Of a stretch of DNA of 64,000 bases, positions 18,054-26,180 are shown piece after piece. Each line of letters opens with the position of its first letter. Position 1 is the first letter of the stretch. The DNA is from SIG299 sp964541485 (GTDB lineage Bacteria > Bacillota > Clostridia > Lachnospirales > Lachnospiraceae): NCBI GenBank assembly GCA_964541485.1, contig CAZIQL010000006.1:1-64000 (forward strand), written 5' to 3'. The translations under genes and the position numbers were made by a program. The notes beneath the pieces were generated by a model, which searched no databases, was not told the origin of the DNA, and worked only from the letters and a program-made list of their open reading frames with translations.

Positions 18054-18943
18054 CTCTGCAAAATACTGACCTTTCCTTTTCCGTTTTCTTTTACCTGATA
18101 TAAAATGGCGTCTGCTTTGCGATAGAGCTCCTCAAACGTCGTTTTCTGCATGCCGTAAACTCCGCCAATACTGACTCCGGCAGAAACTTCTATCTGCATC
18201 TCCCTAAGAACCTCTCTGAATCCCTCTGTCAGTTGCAATGCAAGCTCTTCTGCAAAATCCGATGTAACCTTCCCCGGAAGGAAAATAATAAATTCATCTC
18301 CACCCAATCTTCCACAGACTCCGTCTGCAGAAAACATCTTCTGCAACAATTCGGAAAAACGCTCCAGCACTTCATCTCCCCTGACATGTCCGTACGTGTC
18401 ATTAATCATTTTAAAATTATCAATATCCGCTAACAAAAAGCCACAGCCGTTTTCCTTGTCCAGATATTCTTCAATTAAACGTGTCACATAACGTCTGTTA
18501 TATACACCGGTCAGAAAATCCTCTGTAACATCTTCGATATACGGGTTTGACGCATGGACATGATAGCATTTTGGCTCTGTTCCTTCCATACGAAAGAAGA
18601 AACTGATCCTCTGATGTGTTTTCAGACACATCTGCATTGCAGCCTCCACTGTAATCCATGCTCTGCAAATACAGATATAACACTCCTCGGAGATTTTCTG
18701 TACATCATACTCCGGCTCCACCGGACGTGTGGCCAGCTTCCCTTCATACGGTCTTTTATGATGACCCATTCCTTCCTTTTCCTCCGTACGGATCCCTTCG
18801 TCAAAGATTCCGATCCAGGAAAAACCTTCTCCCAGATACTGCTTTACCTCTTCTCTTCCATTTTCACAAAAATGCAGATGAATAATACGATCCGCCACTT
18901 CTATAATACGCTCTTTTGTCTTTTCCCAATCCTTATTTTGCAT
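18041..18943 (-). CDS. Diguanylate cyclase (GGDEF domain)
   Basis: About 300 residues from the ATG at 18943 (MQNKDWEKTKERIIEVADRI), preceded by GGAGAGG. A longer in-frame start at 19009 lacks a binding site. The first 150 residues form an unassigned sensor domain, with no membrane segment. The GGDEF domain begins at about DFLTGVYNRRYVTRLIEEYL and has DIDNFKMINDTYGH and the active loop RLGGDEFIIF, so it should make cyclic di-GMP from two GTP. The usual RxxD inhibitory site just before the active loop is absent (SADGVCGRLGGDEF), so product feedback inhibition is not expected. The sensor ligand is unknown. Confidence 0.88.
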   Translation of the reverse strand: MQNKDWEKTKERIIEVADRIIHLHFCENGREEVKQYLGEGFSWIGIFDEGIRTEEKEGMGHHKRPYEGKLATRPVEPEYDVQKISEECYICICRAWITVEAAMQMCLKTHQRISFFFRMEGTEPKCYHVHASNPYIEDVTEDFLTGVYNRRYVTRLIEEYLDKENGCGFLLADIDNFKMINDTYGHVRGDEVLERFSELLQKMFSADGVCGRLGGDEFIIFLPGKVTSDFAEELALQLTEGFREVLREMQIEVSAGVSIGGVYGMQKTTFEELYRKADAILYQVKENGKGKVSILQSSYT

Positions 18944-19094
18944 GTTCTTCTGCCTCTCCGATACTATCTTTTTTCCTACGTGTTTATTGTCTGTATAAAT
19001 ATATTTCACTTATGCAGAATATTCTAGCACATTTTTTATAATATTACAATTAGACTATGCAAACATTCTTATAGACAAGAAAGAGGTGGTCTGA

Positions 19095-19415
19095 TTGCAA
19101 CAGGAAATAGACTATGTAAAATTAGGACTCAAAATTAAATCCGTACGTCAGAGCAGGGGACTCACTCAGGACAACCTCGCCGAACTGGTAGGGGTCAATA
19201 CTTCCCACATCTCCAATACAGAGAATTCCCACACAAAAGTATCCTTAAACGTCCTTCTGGCAATTGCCAATGCCCTTGAAGTCACGGTCGATTATCTTTT
19301 ATCCGACCAGTATCAGAACTCCGCATTAGCATTGGATAATGAAATCTTGAAAGCACTCAAAAACTGTGACGACAAGAAAAAAGAGCAGATTTTAAAAATC
19401 ATTGAGATACTTTAA
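19095..19415 (+). CDS. XRE-family transcriptional regulator
   Basis: This 106-residue protein is a single helix-turn-helix (about 8-62, GLKIKSVRQSRGLTQDNLAE then VNTSHISNTENSHTK) plus a short helical tail. It begins at a TTG start codon with AAGAGGTGG 5 nt upstream. It stands alone between the divergent GGDEF gene and carB and ends in its own terminator, so its targets are unknown; autoregulation is the default inference. Confidence 0.85.
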   Translation: MQQEIDYVKLGLKIKSVRQSRGLTQDNLAELVGVNTSHISNTENSHTKVSLNVLLAIANALEVTVDYLLSDQYQNSALALDNEILKALKNCDDKKKEQILKIIEIL

Positions 19416-19420
19416 CCACA

Positions 19421-19446
19421 AGGAGCATATTTTGTGCTCCTTTTTC
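19421..19446 (+). terminator. Terminator of the XRE regulator gene
   Basis: AAGGAGCA and TGTGCTCCTT pair around a short loop, followed by a T-run, directly after the stop codon. Confidence 0.85.
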
Positions 19447-19491
19447 CTTATTTTAGTAACAAAATTCTTTCAAGTTTTCTTTAATTTCCCC

Positions 19492-19519
19492 TTGTGCTTT
19501 TTCCTAAAATAGATATAAT
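19492..19519 (+). promoter_or_regulatory. Promoter of carB
   Basis: TTGTGC (19492-19497), a 16-nt spacer and TATAAT (19514-19519) precede the carB start by about 60 nt. No pyrR-binding leader or attenuator is evident in that short leader. Confidence 0.6.
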
Positions 19520-19580
19520 ATATCATGAGAAAAAGCGAACAAAAATAAATACCGCAGAAGATCAAGGAGGAAAATCCGCT

Positions 19581-22500
19581 ATGCCAAAAAGAACAGATAT
19601 TAACAAAGTACTGATTATTGGTTCCGGTCCTATCATCATCGGACAGGCGTGTGAGTTTGACTACTCCGGCACTCAGGCTTGTAAGGCTCTCCGCAGCCTC
19701 GGCTATGAAATCGTGCTCGTGAATTCAAACCCTGCTACCATCATGACTGACCCTGAAACAGCAGATGTTACCTACATCGAGCCACTGAATGTGGAGCGTC
19801 TGGAGCAGATTATTGCAAAGGAGCGCCCGGATGCATTACTTCCGAACTTAGGCGGTCAGTCCGGCTTAAACCTGTGCTCCGAATTACACGAAGCAGGTGT
19901 TCTTGACAAGTATAATGTTAAGGTAATCGGCGTTCAGGTAGATGCGATCGAACGCGGCGAGGACCGTGTGGAATTCAAGAAAGCAATGGAAGCTCTCGGC
20001 ATCGAGATGGCACGTAGCGAAGTTGCTTACACTGTAGAGGAAGCACTTGCCATCGCTGACAAGCTTGGCTATCCGGTTGTTCTTCGTCCGGCTTATACCA
20101 TGGGTGGTGCCGGCGGCGGCTTAGTATATAATAAGGAAGAGCTCAGCACCGTATGTGCAAGAGGTCTTCAGGCATCCTTAGTAGGACAGGTTCTTGTAGA
20201 GGAATCCATCTTAGGCTGGGAAGAGTTAGAAGTTGAAGTTGTCCGTGATGCAGATAACAACATGATTACCGTCTGCTTCATCGAAAACATTGACCCGCTC
20301 GGTGTTCACACCGGTGACTCCTTCTGTTCCGCTCCGATGCTTACCATTTCAAAGGAATGCCAGGACCGCTTAAAGGAACAGGCATTCAAGATTGTAGAAT
20401 CCGTAGAAGTAATCGGTGGTACTAACGTACAGTTTGCGCATGACCCTGTCAGCGACCGCATCATCGTTATCGAAATCAACCCACGTACTTCTCGTTCCTC
20501 TGCACTTGCAAGTAAGGCAACCGGCTTCCCAATTGCACTTGTTTCCGCACTTCTTGCAGCAGGCCTTACCTTAAAGGATATCCCTTGCGGCAAGTACGGC
20601 ACCTTAGATAAGTATGTTCCGGACGGCGACTATGTGGTTATCAAGTTCGCGCGTTGGGCATTCGAAAAGTTCAAGGGCGTTGAGGACAAGTTAGGTACAC
20701 AGATGCGTGCCGTTGGTGAAGTTATGAGTATCGGTAAGACCTACAAGGAAGCATTCCAGAAGGCCATCCGTTCCTTAGAGACCGGACGCTACGGTCTTGG
20801 TTATGCAAAGAACTTCAACGAATTATCCAAGGAAGAATTATTAAAGCTTTTAATCACTCCTTCCAGTGAGCGTCATTTCATTATGTATGAGGCGTTAAGA
20901 AAGGGTGCTACCGTAGAAGAAATCCATGCAATCACAAAGGTAAAGCATTTCTTCATCAAGCAGATGAAGGAGCTCGTTGAAGAAGAGGAAGCACTTCTTA
21001 CCTGCAAGGGCGGTCTTCCATCCGATGAAATGCTCATCCATGCAAAGAAGAATGGTTTCTCCGATAAATATTTAAGCAAATTACTTGAAATTTCCGAAGA
21101 CGAAATCCGTAACCGTCGTATTATCCTCGGTGTGGAAGAAGCCTGGGAAGGCGTACATGTAAGCGGTACAGAAAACAGTGCGTACTACTACTCCACTTAC
21201 AACGCCCCGGATAAGAACCCGATTTCTGAGGACAAGCCAAAGGTAATGATTCTTGGCGGCGGTCCAAACCGTATCGGTCAGGGTATTGAATTTGACTACT
21301 GCTGCGTACACGCATCGTTAGCATTAAAGAAGCTCGGCTTTGAAACCATTATCGTAAACTGTAATCCGGAAACCGTTTCCACAGACTACGATACTTCCGA
21401 TAAGTTATACTTCGAGCCTCTGACTTTAGAAGATGTTTTAAGTATTTACAAGAAAGAAAAGCCGGTCGGTGTTATCGCACAGTTCGGTGGCCAGACTCCT
21501 TTAAACCTTGCAGCCGACTTAGAGAAGAACGGAGTCAAGATTCTCGGTACTTCCCCTGCAGTCATTGACCTTGCAGAGGACCGTGACTTATTCCGTGAAA
21601 TGATGGACAAGTTAGAAATTCCGATGCCGGAATCCGGTATGGCAACTACCGTTGAGGAAGCGCTTGAAATTGCACATGAAATCGGTTATCCGACGATGGT
21701 TCGTCCTTCCTACGTACTGGGCGGTCGCGGCATGGAAGTCGTTTATGACGATGAGAGCATGATTAACTACATGAATGCAGCGGTTGGTGTAACCCCTGAC
21801 CGTCCGATTCTCATCGACCGTTTCTTAAACAACGCACTGGAATGCGAAGCAGATGCCATCAGTGACGGCACACACGCTTATGTTCCTGCCGTTATGGAAC
21901 ACATCGAGCTTGCCGGTGTTCACTCCGGTGACTCCGCTTGTGTACTTCCATCCAAGCACATTTCAGAGGAAAATGTGGCAACAATTAAGGAATATACAAG
22001 AAGAATTGCAGAAGAAATGCACGTTAAGGGCTTAATGAATATGCAGTATGCGATTGAGAACGGCAAGGTATACGTACTTGAAGCAAACCCTAGAGCTTCC
22101 CGTACGGTGCCGCTCGTTTCCAAGGTATGTAACATCCGCATGGTACCGCTTGCTACAGAGATTATCACCTCTGAGCTGACCGGCAAGCCATCTCCTGTTC
22201 CAAACTTAAAAGAGCAGGACATCCCTTACTACGGAGTCAAGGAAGCGGTATTCCCATTTAATATGTTCCCTGAGGTTGACCCACTCCTTGGACCGGAAAT
22301 GCGTTCCACCGGTGAAGTATTAGGTTTATCCGGTTCTTACGGCGGTGCGTTCTACAAGGCACAGGAAGGTACACAGTCGAAGCTTCCACTTGAGGGAACC
22401 GTACTGATTTCCGTAAACCGCAAGGACAAAGCAGAGGTTGTAGAAGTAGCAAGAAGTCTTGCTTCCGACGGCTTTAAGATTATCGCTACCGGCGGCAACT

Positions 22501-22805
22501 GCGATTTATTAAATGCTTCCGGTGTTCCTGCAACACAGGTAAACAAGCTCTCCGAAGGCCGTCCGAATATCCTTGACCTGATTACTAACGGACAGATTGA
22601 CTTAATCATCAACACTCCGGCAGGCAAGGACAGTATCACAGACGACAGTTACCTTCGTAAAGCTGCCATCAAGGCAAAGATTCCTTACATGACCACAGTT
22701 GCAGCAGCAAAGGCTACCGCAGACGGTATCCACCATGTAAAGAAGCACGGACAGAGCCAGGTACGTTCCTTACAGGAATTACATGCGGAGATTAAGGATA
22801 AGTAA
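19581..22805 (+). CDS. carB: Carbamoyl-phosphate synthase large subunit
   Basis: The 1074-residue protein has the full length expected for CarB. Two homologous ATP-grasp halves are visible, each with its lead motif: KVLIIGSGPIIIGQACEFDY at the N-terminus and KVMILGGGPNRIGQGIEFDY near residue 555. The C-terminal allosteric MGS-like domain starts at about 930 (GTVLISVNRKDKAEVVEVAR). It makes carbamoyl phosphate for pyrimidine and arginine synthesis from bicarbonate, ammonia and ATP, using ammonia tunnelled from CarA. The ATG at 19581 has AAGGAGG upstream. No carA lies next to it in this window, which is unusual because the two are mostly adjacent. Codon use is strongly biased, as in highly expressed genes. 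Confidence 0.97.
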   Translation: MPKRTDINKVLIIGSGPIIIGQACEFDYSGTQACKALRSLGYEIVLVNSNPATIMTDPETADVTYIEPLNVERLEQIIAKERPDALLPNLGGQSGLNLCSELHEAGVLDKYNVKVIGVQVDAIERGEDRVEFKKAMEALGIEMARSEVAYTVEEALAIADKLGYPVVLRPAYTMGGAGGGLVYNKEELSTVCARGLQASLVGQVLVEESILGWEELEVEVVRDADNNMITVCFIENIDPLGVHTGDSFCSAPMLTISKECQDRLKEQAFKIVESVEVIGGTNVQFAHDPVSDRIIVIEINPRTSRSSALASKATGFPIALVSALLAAGLTLKDIPCGKYGTLDKYVPDGDYVVIKFARWAFEKFKGVEDKLGTQMRAVGEVMSIGKTYKEAFQKAIRSLETGRYGLGYAKNFNELSKEELLKLLITPSSERHFIMYEALRKGATVEEIHAITKVKHFFIKQMKELVEEEEALLTCKGGLPSDEMLIHAKKNGFSDKYLSKLLEISEDEIRNRRIILGVEEAWEGVHVSGTENSAYYYSTYNAPDKNPISEDKPKVMILGGGPNRIGQGIEFDYCCVHASLALKKLGFETIIVNCNPETVSTDYDTSDKLYFEPLTLEDVLSIYKKEKPVGVIAQFGGQTPLNLAADLEKNGVKILGTSPAVIDLAEDRDLFREMMDKLEIPMPESGMATTVEEALEIAHEIGYPTMVRPSYVLGGRGMEVVYDDESMINYMNAAVGVTPDRPILIDRFLNNALECEADAISDGTHAYVPAVMEHIELAGVHSGDSACVLPSKHISEENVATIKEYTRRIAEEMHVKGLMNMQYAIENGKVYVLEANPRASRTVPLVSKVCNIRMVPLATEIITSELTGKPSPVPNLKEQDIPYYGVKEAVFPFNMFPEVDPLLGPEMRSTGEVLGLSGSYGGAFYKAQEGTQSKLPLEGTVLISVNRKDKAEVVEVARSLASDGFKIIATGGNCDLLNASGVPATQVNKLSEGRPNILDLITNGQIDLIINTPAGKDSITDDSYLRKAAIKAKIPYMTTVAAAKATADGIHHVKKHGQSQVRSLQELHAEIKDK

Positions 22806-22853
22806 GTCTAAGAAAAAACGAGTTCTCCTTTTCGTGGTAGATATGACAAAAAC

Positions 22854-23006
22854 GATACAACTTTTGATGTGATGTAAATAAAATCCCCACCGGATAACTA
22901 TTCCACGCGCGACTTAAGCTGACGCTTTCGCGGCCCCGAATGATCGCTGCTTAGGAATATTTATCCGGTGGGGCTTATTTTTGTATTGATTTGCTAAAGT
23001 TGTATC
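22854..23006. repeat. Long palindrome 3' of carB containing conserved core element X (copy 1)
   Basis: Inverted arms run from GATACAAC (22854) to GTTGTATC (23006), with a strong inner stem CCCCACCGGATAA (22885-22897) and TTATCCGGTGGGG (22961-22973), followed by CTTATTTTTG. The loop carries core X (22904-22954), which starts CACGCGCGACT and ends CCCCGAATGATCGCTGCTTA. The same core lies in the palindrome 3' of the dehydrogenase gene (29679-29746, minus strand). Its position suggests a carB terminator with an insertion in the loop. Confidence 0.75.
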
Positions 23007-23198
23007 TTTTTCTGTCTTCTTTTAGGGTAGAACAGACCATCTTTTTGGCGAAGACGGTGTCAGGCGAATCTCCCGCATGCAATTCCTGTCATAGGAAGCG
23101 TACTCCGGGTGCGAGGCCGTTTGGGGAGGGTGTTTTCTGGCGCAGTAATGCCGTTTTTTTGGCTTTTACCTACTGATACACTCTTTTTCTTCTTTTAA

Positions 23199-23460
23199 TA
23201 AGTAATTCCCGGCGAAAGATACAGGATTTTACCTACTAAAAGACTCTTTTTATCTCTCTAGATGGTAAAATCTCAATAAAACTTCTGAAATTCACCTTCT
23301 AAACGATGCATTTTCCTACTCTAGATGGTAATTTGATCAGGAAAATACATTTTTTTACCATCTCACCAGCAAAAAAGCACGTACAGATGGTAAATTTCCG
23401 GTTAAAACATGCTTTTTTACCATCTATGACTCCAAAAATCTTATTCAGATGGCAAATTCA
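23199..23460. repeat. Tandem array of about 62-bp degenerate repeats with inverted half-sites
   Basis: GATGGTAA or a close variant recurs at 23261, 23324, 23386 and 23448, spacings of 63, 62 and 62. Between successive copies the reverse TTTTACCATCT or TTTTACCTACT recurs, so each unit contains a spaced dyad AGATGGTAAA and TTTTACCATCT. A more diverged unit precedes 23261. The last copy runs into the 3' end of the metallopeptidase gene. The intervening bases are variable, which rules out a CRISPR. The remaining gap sequence 23007-23198 shows no gene. Confidence 0.75.
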
Positions 23461-24092
23461 CGAATCGCCTCCGCCTCAAATCCCTCATATATCATACTTT
23501 GCCATTCGCATTCTCCTCGATATGCTGCAATAAACTTCTCAAATCCAAACTTTCGGATAAAGTGCCGGACATAAACGCCTGCATAGTCATATCCCTGGTT
23601 ATCAACGAAATTATCGAACCCAATTAAGTCAGCTATCTTCGGACACTCAGAAACACTGATGTAGTTTAAGTCCGTCTGCCCTGCATACAAAATTGCAATT
23701 CCCTCGGCAATCCAAGGTTCGACATCATCCCCGGACATTTGTGTCGCATCGTCAAACATCATATGTACCAGCTCATGCACTGCTACCTTTTCCATGTCCT
23801 CACCCGTGCGGTCCGTAACAACCCTTGGAGAAAGAACCGCAATCGTAAAACTTTCAAAATTTGAATTTCCGACCATCCAGTCTTGATACTCCTCCCTGCG
23901 CTTTCCGGTCTTTTTGGTGAATTCGTCTACATCCTTACATAACACAAAGTGATACTTTTGTGTTGCCTTGTCCAACTGGAATTTCTTATGTATCTCCTCA
24001 AACTTTTGCTCCAACAAGGAAATAAATTCCCCTGCCAAAGCCACATCTGCTTCATGATACTCTGATATAAAATGTGTTGTTTCTCTTATCAT
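23445..24092 (-). CDS. Small zinc metallopeptidase-like protein (HExxH)
   Basis: The 215-residue protein has KVAVHELVHMMFDD (about 103-116), an HExxH zinc motif, and 20 residues later WIAEGIAILYAG, whose Glu fits the third zinc ligand of gluzincins such as the peptidase MA family. There is no signal peptide or membrane segment, so it is probably cytoplasmic; the substrate is unknown. The start has GAGAGGTGTATAAGG upstream. It lies 38 nt behind the ABC-F gene on the same strand and is likely co-transcribed. Its last codons fall in the 62-bp repeat array, so the C-terminus may have been altered by the repeat. Confidence 0.7.
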   Translation of the reverse strand: MIRETTHFISEYHEADVALAGEFISLLEQKFEEIHKKFQLDKATQKYHFVLCKDVDEFTKKTGKRREEYQDWMVGNSNFESFTIAVLSPRVVTDRTGEDMEKVAVHELVHMMFDDATQMSGDDVEPWIAEGIAILYAGQTDLNYISVSECPKIADLIGFDNFVDNQGYDYAGVYVRHFIRKFGFEKFIAAYRGECEWQSMIYEGFEAEAIREFAI

Positions 24093-24130
24093 CCTTATAC
24101 ACCTCTCTCATCTTTTTTATGACCTCTGCT

Positions 24131-25720
24131 CTACAACTCTATCACCTTATTTGCAATCCGTTTACCAAACTCCTCGTTATGTTCTACGAAAATCAAGGTT
24201 AGTTCCTCATCCATCAGTGCGGCCTCCAACTGCATTCTAAATTGTACGTCCATATAATTCAAGGGCTCGTCCAAGAATAAAATATGATGATTCCCTGCAA
24301 GTATCCTTGCAATATCCACCTTTTTTAATTCACCACTGCTGAGTGTTTCTAATGGACGTCTTTCAAAATCCTCCGGTAAATCAAATAATCTGCACAGGTC
24401 TCTGAACTTTGCGTAAATCTCATGGAACTCCTCGCCTTCTCGCAGACACTCTCGCAGAAATTCCTTTATATTTCCCTTTCGCCGGGCCGGTTCCTGTGCC
24501 ACATACGCAATGGACAAGTCTCCCCTCCGATGGATTCCGCATCCTGGAAGCTGCCCTGACAGCAATTTTAACAATGTCGTTTTTCCTGCACCGTTTTTCC
24601 CACGAAGCCAGATTTTATCCCCCGGATATACATGGATTGTCACATTCTCCAGTATCGGAGCAGAAGCGCCTTCATAACAAAAGCTTATCCCATCTGTTGC
24701 CAGCAGACACTCCTGCTCCAAAACCTCCTGATAAATACTCAATTGTTTTTCTTCCTCCATGTTTCGAAGGAGCTGCTTTTTCTCTTCCAAATTGTCTTTT
24801 ATTTGCTGCTCTGCCGCTTTTGCCTGCCGCATATAAGCTCTGGTTCCGTTTGTCCTCGCATTACAGGCAAACGGATACTTCTGTTTATTTCCGATATTCG
24901 ACCAGCTTCTGGTCAGTTTTGACTGTCTCTCCAGTTGGTTGATTTCCTGCATCAGCCGCTGTCTTATCCGCAGTTCAAACTGTTCCTTTAACTCCATATT
25001 CCGTCGCCAGGTAGAATAATTTCCTTGCTCTATCGAAATATCCACCTTGTTAATTGCCAAAATATGGTCTGCTACCGCATCCAGAAAAAACGTATCATGG
25101 GATGCAATCACATAACCCTTTTTCTTTTTTAAATACTCCTTTAACTGCTCCTTTTTCTCTTTATCCAGATGATTGGTCGGCTCATCCAGCAGAACAAACG
25201 CCTCCTTCCGCAGGAACAACGCGATAATCAGCATGCAGGTCTGCTCTCCACCGGAAAGTGTGGAAAACTCCTGTTCCAAAAGCTCTGCCGGCAATCCCAT
25301 CTGTACCAATTCCTTGCAGATACGGCTCTCCATCACGTAACCGTCTGCTTCTATGTAGCGGTTTAGTGTGTCAAGATATGTCTCGCTCTCCCCTACTAAA
25401 GAACCCACTTCGTATTCCTCCAATTGCACTTCCATCGTCCTTAGTCCACCGATACACTCTTTCACCACATCCATTGTCTTTGTAAACTTAGAATTCAGCG
25501 CATACGGAAAATAAGACACCGTCCCACTTCGCCGGATAACGCCTTCGGATGGTTCCAGACTTCCTTCTATCAGCCGCAACAGAGTACTCTTTCCCCGTCC
25601 GTTTCTTCCGACCAGTGCCATCTTCCAGTCCGTATCCAAATTCACATTCAAATGCTCAAATACCGGATGATAAAAGTCATCATAATAAAATGTCATATTC
25701 TTAATTTCAATTTGTGCCAT
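24131..25720 (-). CDS. ABC-F ATPase, Lsa/CplR-like ribosomal protection protein
   Basis: About 529 residues from the ATG at 25720 (MAQIEIKNMTFYYDDFYHPV), preceded by AGGAGACAAG. It has two ATPase domains and no membrane segment. The first has Walker A GRNGRGKST (38-46), signature LSGGEQ and LLDEPTNHLD. The second has GKNGAGKTT, LSSGELKKVD and LFLDEPLNYMD. The N-terminus resembles Lsa-type antibiotic-resistance ABC-F proteins, which bind the ribosome and displace lincosamides, streptogramin A or pleuromutilins. A housekeeping ABC-F role cannot be excluded. The long leader upstream with a short peptide supports drug-induced expression. The linker is rich in charged residues (about 230-330). Confidence 0.85.
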   Translation of the reverse strand: MAQIEIKNMTFYYDDFYHPVFEHLNVNLDTDWKMALVGRNGRGKSTLLRLIEGSLEPSEGVIRRSGTVSYFPYALNSKFTKTMDVVKECIGGLRTMEVQLEEYEVGSLVGESETYLDTLNRYIEADGYVMESRICKELVQMGLPAELLEQEFSTLSGGEQTCMLIIALFLRKEAFVLLDEPTNHLDKEKKEQLKEYLKKKKGYVIASHDTFFLDAVADHILAINKVDISIEQGNYSTWRRNMELKEQFELRIRQRLMQEINQLERQSKLTRSWSNIGNKQKYPFACNARTNGTRAYMRQAKAAEQQIKDNLEEKKQLLRNMEEEKQLSIYQEVLEQECLLATDGISFCYEGASAPILENVTIHVYPGDKIWLRGKNGAGKTTLLKLLSGQLPGCGIHRRGDLSIAYVAQEPARRKGNIKEFLRECLREGEEFHEIYAKFRDLCRLFDLPEDFERRPLETLSSGELKKVDIARILAGNHHILFLDEPLNYMDVQFRMQLEAALMDEELTLIFVEHNEEFGKRIANKVIEL

Positions 25721-25735
25721 CTTGTCTCCTATTCC

Positions 25736-25766
25736 AAACAATCCGGCAACAATTTGCGGATTGTTT
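25736..25766 (-). promoter_or_regulatory. Hairpin between leader peptide and ABC-F start
   Basis: AAACAATCCG (25736-25745) pairs perfectly with CGGATTGTTT (25757-25766). It ends 6 nt from the ABC-F ribosome binding site and starts 3 nt after the leader peptide stop. No T-run follows, so it more likely affects translation than termination. Confidence 0.6.
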
Positions 25767-25768
25767 TC

Positions 25769-25810
25769 CTAAAACCTGTTTCCCGGTTGCAATCCCATCT
25801 TAATAATCAT
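25769..25810 (-). CDS. Possible 13-residue leader peptide of the ABC-F gene
   Basis: ATG at 25810 follows AAGGAGGATTGGA and encodes MIIKMGLQPGNRF before a TAG. Its excellent ribosome binding site, its position directly before a hairpin and the resistance-type gene downstream are the arrangement of translation-attenuated antibiotic genes. The binding site itself is supplied by the 57-nt repeat at 25814-25870. Whether it is translated is not shown. Confidence 0.5.
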   Translation of the reverse strand: MIIKMGLQPGNRF

Positions 25811-25813
25811 TCC

Positions 25814-25870
25814 AATCCTCCTTGTTTTCCGAAGGAAAATGCGAGCCGCGTTACGCGAGCAGAGGATTTT
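25814..25870 (-). repeat. 57-nt structured repeat, copy B
   Basis: It is 57 nt long with about 49 identities to the copy at 44222-44278. The ends AATCCTC and GAGGATT pair. Inside, on the plus strand, GTTTTCCGAAGGAAAA and CGCGTTACGCG form two hairpins. In the other copy the first hairpin is GTTTTGCGGAGCAAAA, so a C-G pair is replaced by G-C. On the minus strand the 3' arm contains AAGGAGGATT, the ribosome binding site of the next start codon. Confidence 0.75.
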
Positions 25871-25928
25871 CCCTCATACTTTCTACTTTAATGCAACAAA
25901 AAAAGAGCCTGAGAATTTCCCATGCAAT

Positions 25929-26056
25929 AAAAAAACCTACTATGAAATGCAGCTTACAAAGACCACAACAAAACACCCGAGATACGCAAGTCCTTCTGTT
26001 TATAAAAGCAACTTACGTCTCCGGAATTTTTTGTTATCTTCGTGCATTTTAGTAGG
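25929..26056 (-). promoter_or_regulatory. Attenuator-like leader of the ABC-F gene
   Basis: On the minus strand CCTACTAAAATGC (26056-26044) can pair with GCATTTCATAGTAGG (25950-25936), followed at once by TTTTTTT (25935-25929). Between them ACGTAAGT and ACTTGCGT form an inner hairpin extended by GAG and CTC. A second U-run follows about 20 nt later. Such long-range terminators are typical of antibiotic-responsive leaders. The gap to 26180 otherwise holds only a promoter and a hairpin. Confidence 0.6.
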
Positions 26057-26059
26057 AAT

Positions 26060-26087
26060 TATTTACGAATGATCACTTTTTTCTCAA
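26060..26087 (-). promoter_or_regulatory. Probable promoter of the ABC-F leader
   Basis: On the minus strand TTGAGA (26087-26082), a 16-nt spacer and TAAATA (26065-26060) start a transcript with a leader of about 330 nt. Confidence 0.45.
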
Positions 26088-26128
26088 CCTCTTCATTGTC
26101 TTCTTTTTATTTTCAACAAAGAAATAGT

Positions 26129-26169
26129 AACATAGGCAGGATGGAGTGTCAAGCCATCCTGCCTATGTT
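26129..26169 (-). terminator. 16-bp perfect hairpin after the small lipoprotein gene
   Basis: AACATAGGCAGGATGG and CCATCCTGCCTATGTT pair perfectly around a 9-nt loop, 12 nt beyond the stop codon. The T-run is weak (ACTATTTCTTTG). Mirror similarity continues outward to the stop codon (GAATAGGAACATAGG against AAATAGTAACATAGG). Confidence 0.7.
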
Positions 26170-26180
26170 CCTATTCGTCT

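Noticed and set aside
23199..23460. Possible CRISPR array because of the 62-bp period
   Set aside because: Only short half-sites of about 10 nt are conserved, they occur in both orientations, and no cas gene is nearby.
26062..26080. GATCATTCG shared between the ABC-F promoter region and element X
   Set aside because: Only 9-10 bases match, there is no palindrome or second conserved block, so it is likely chance.
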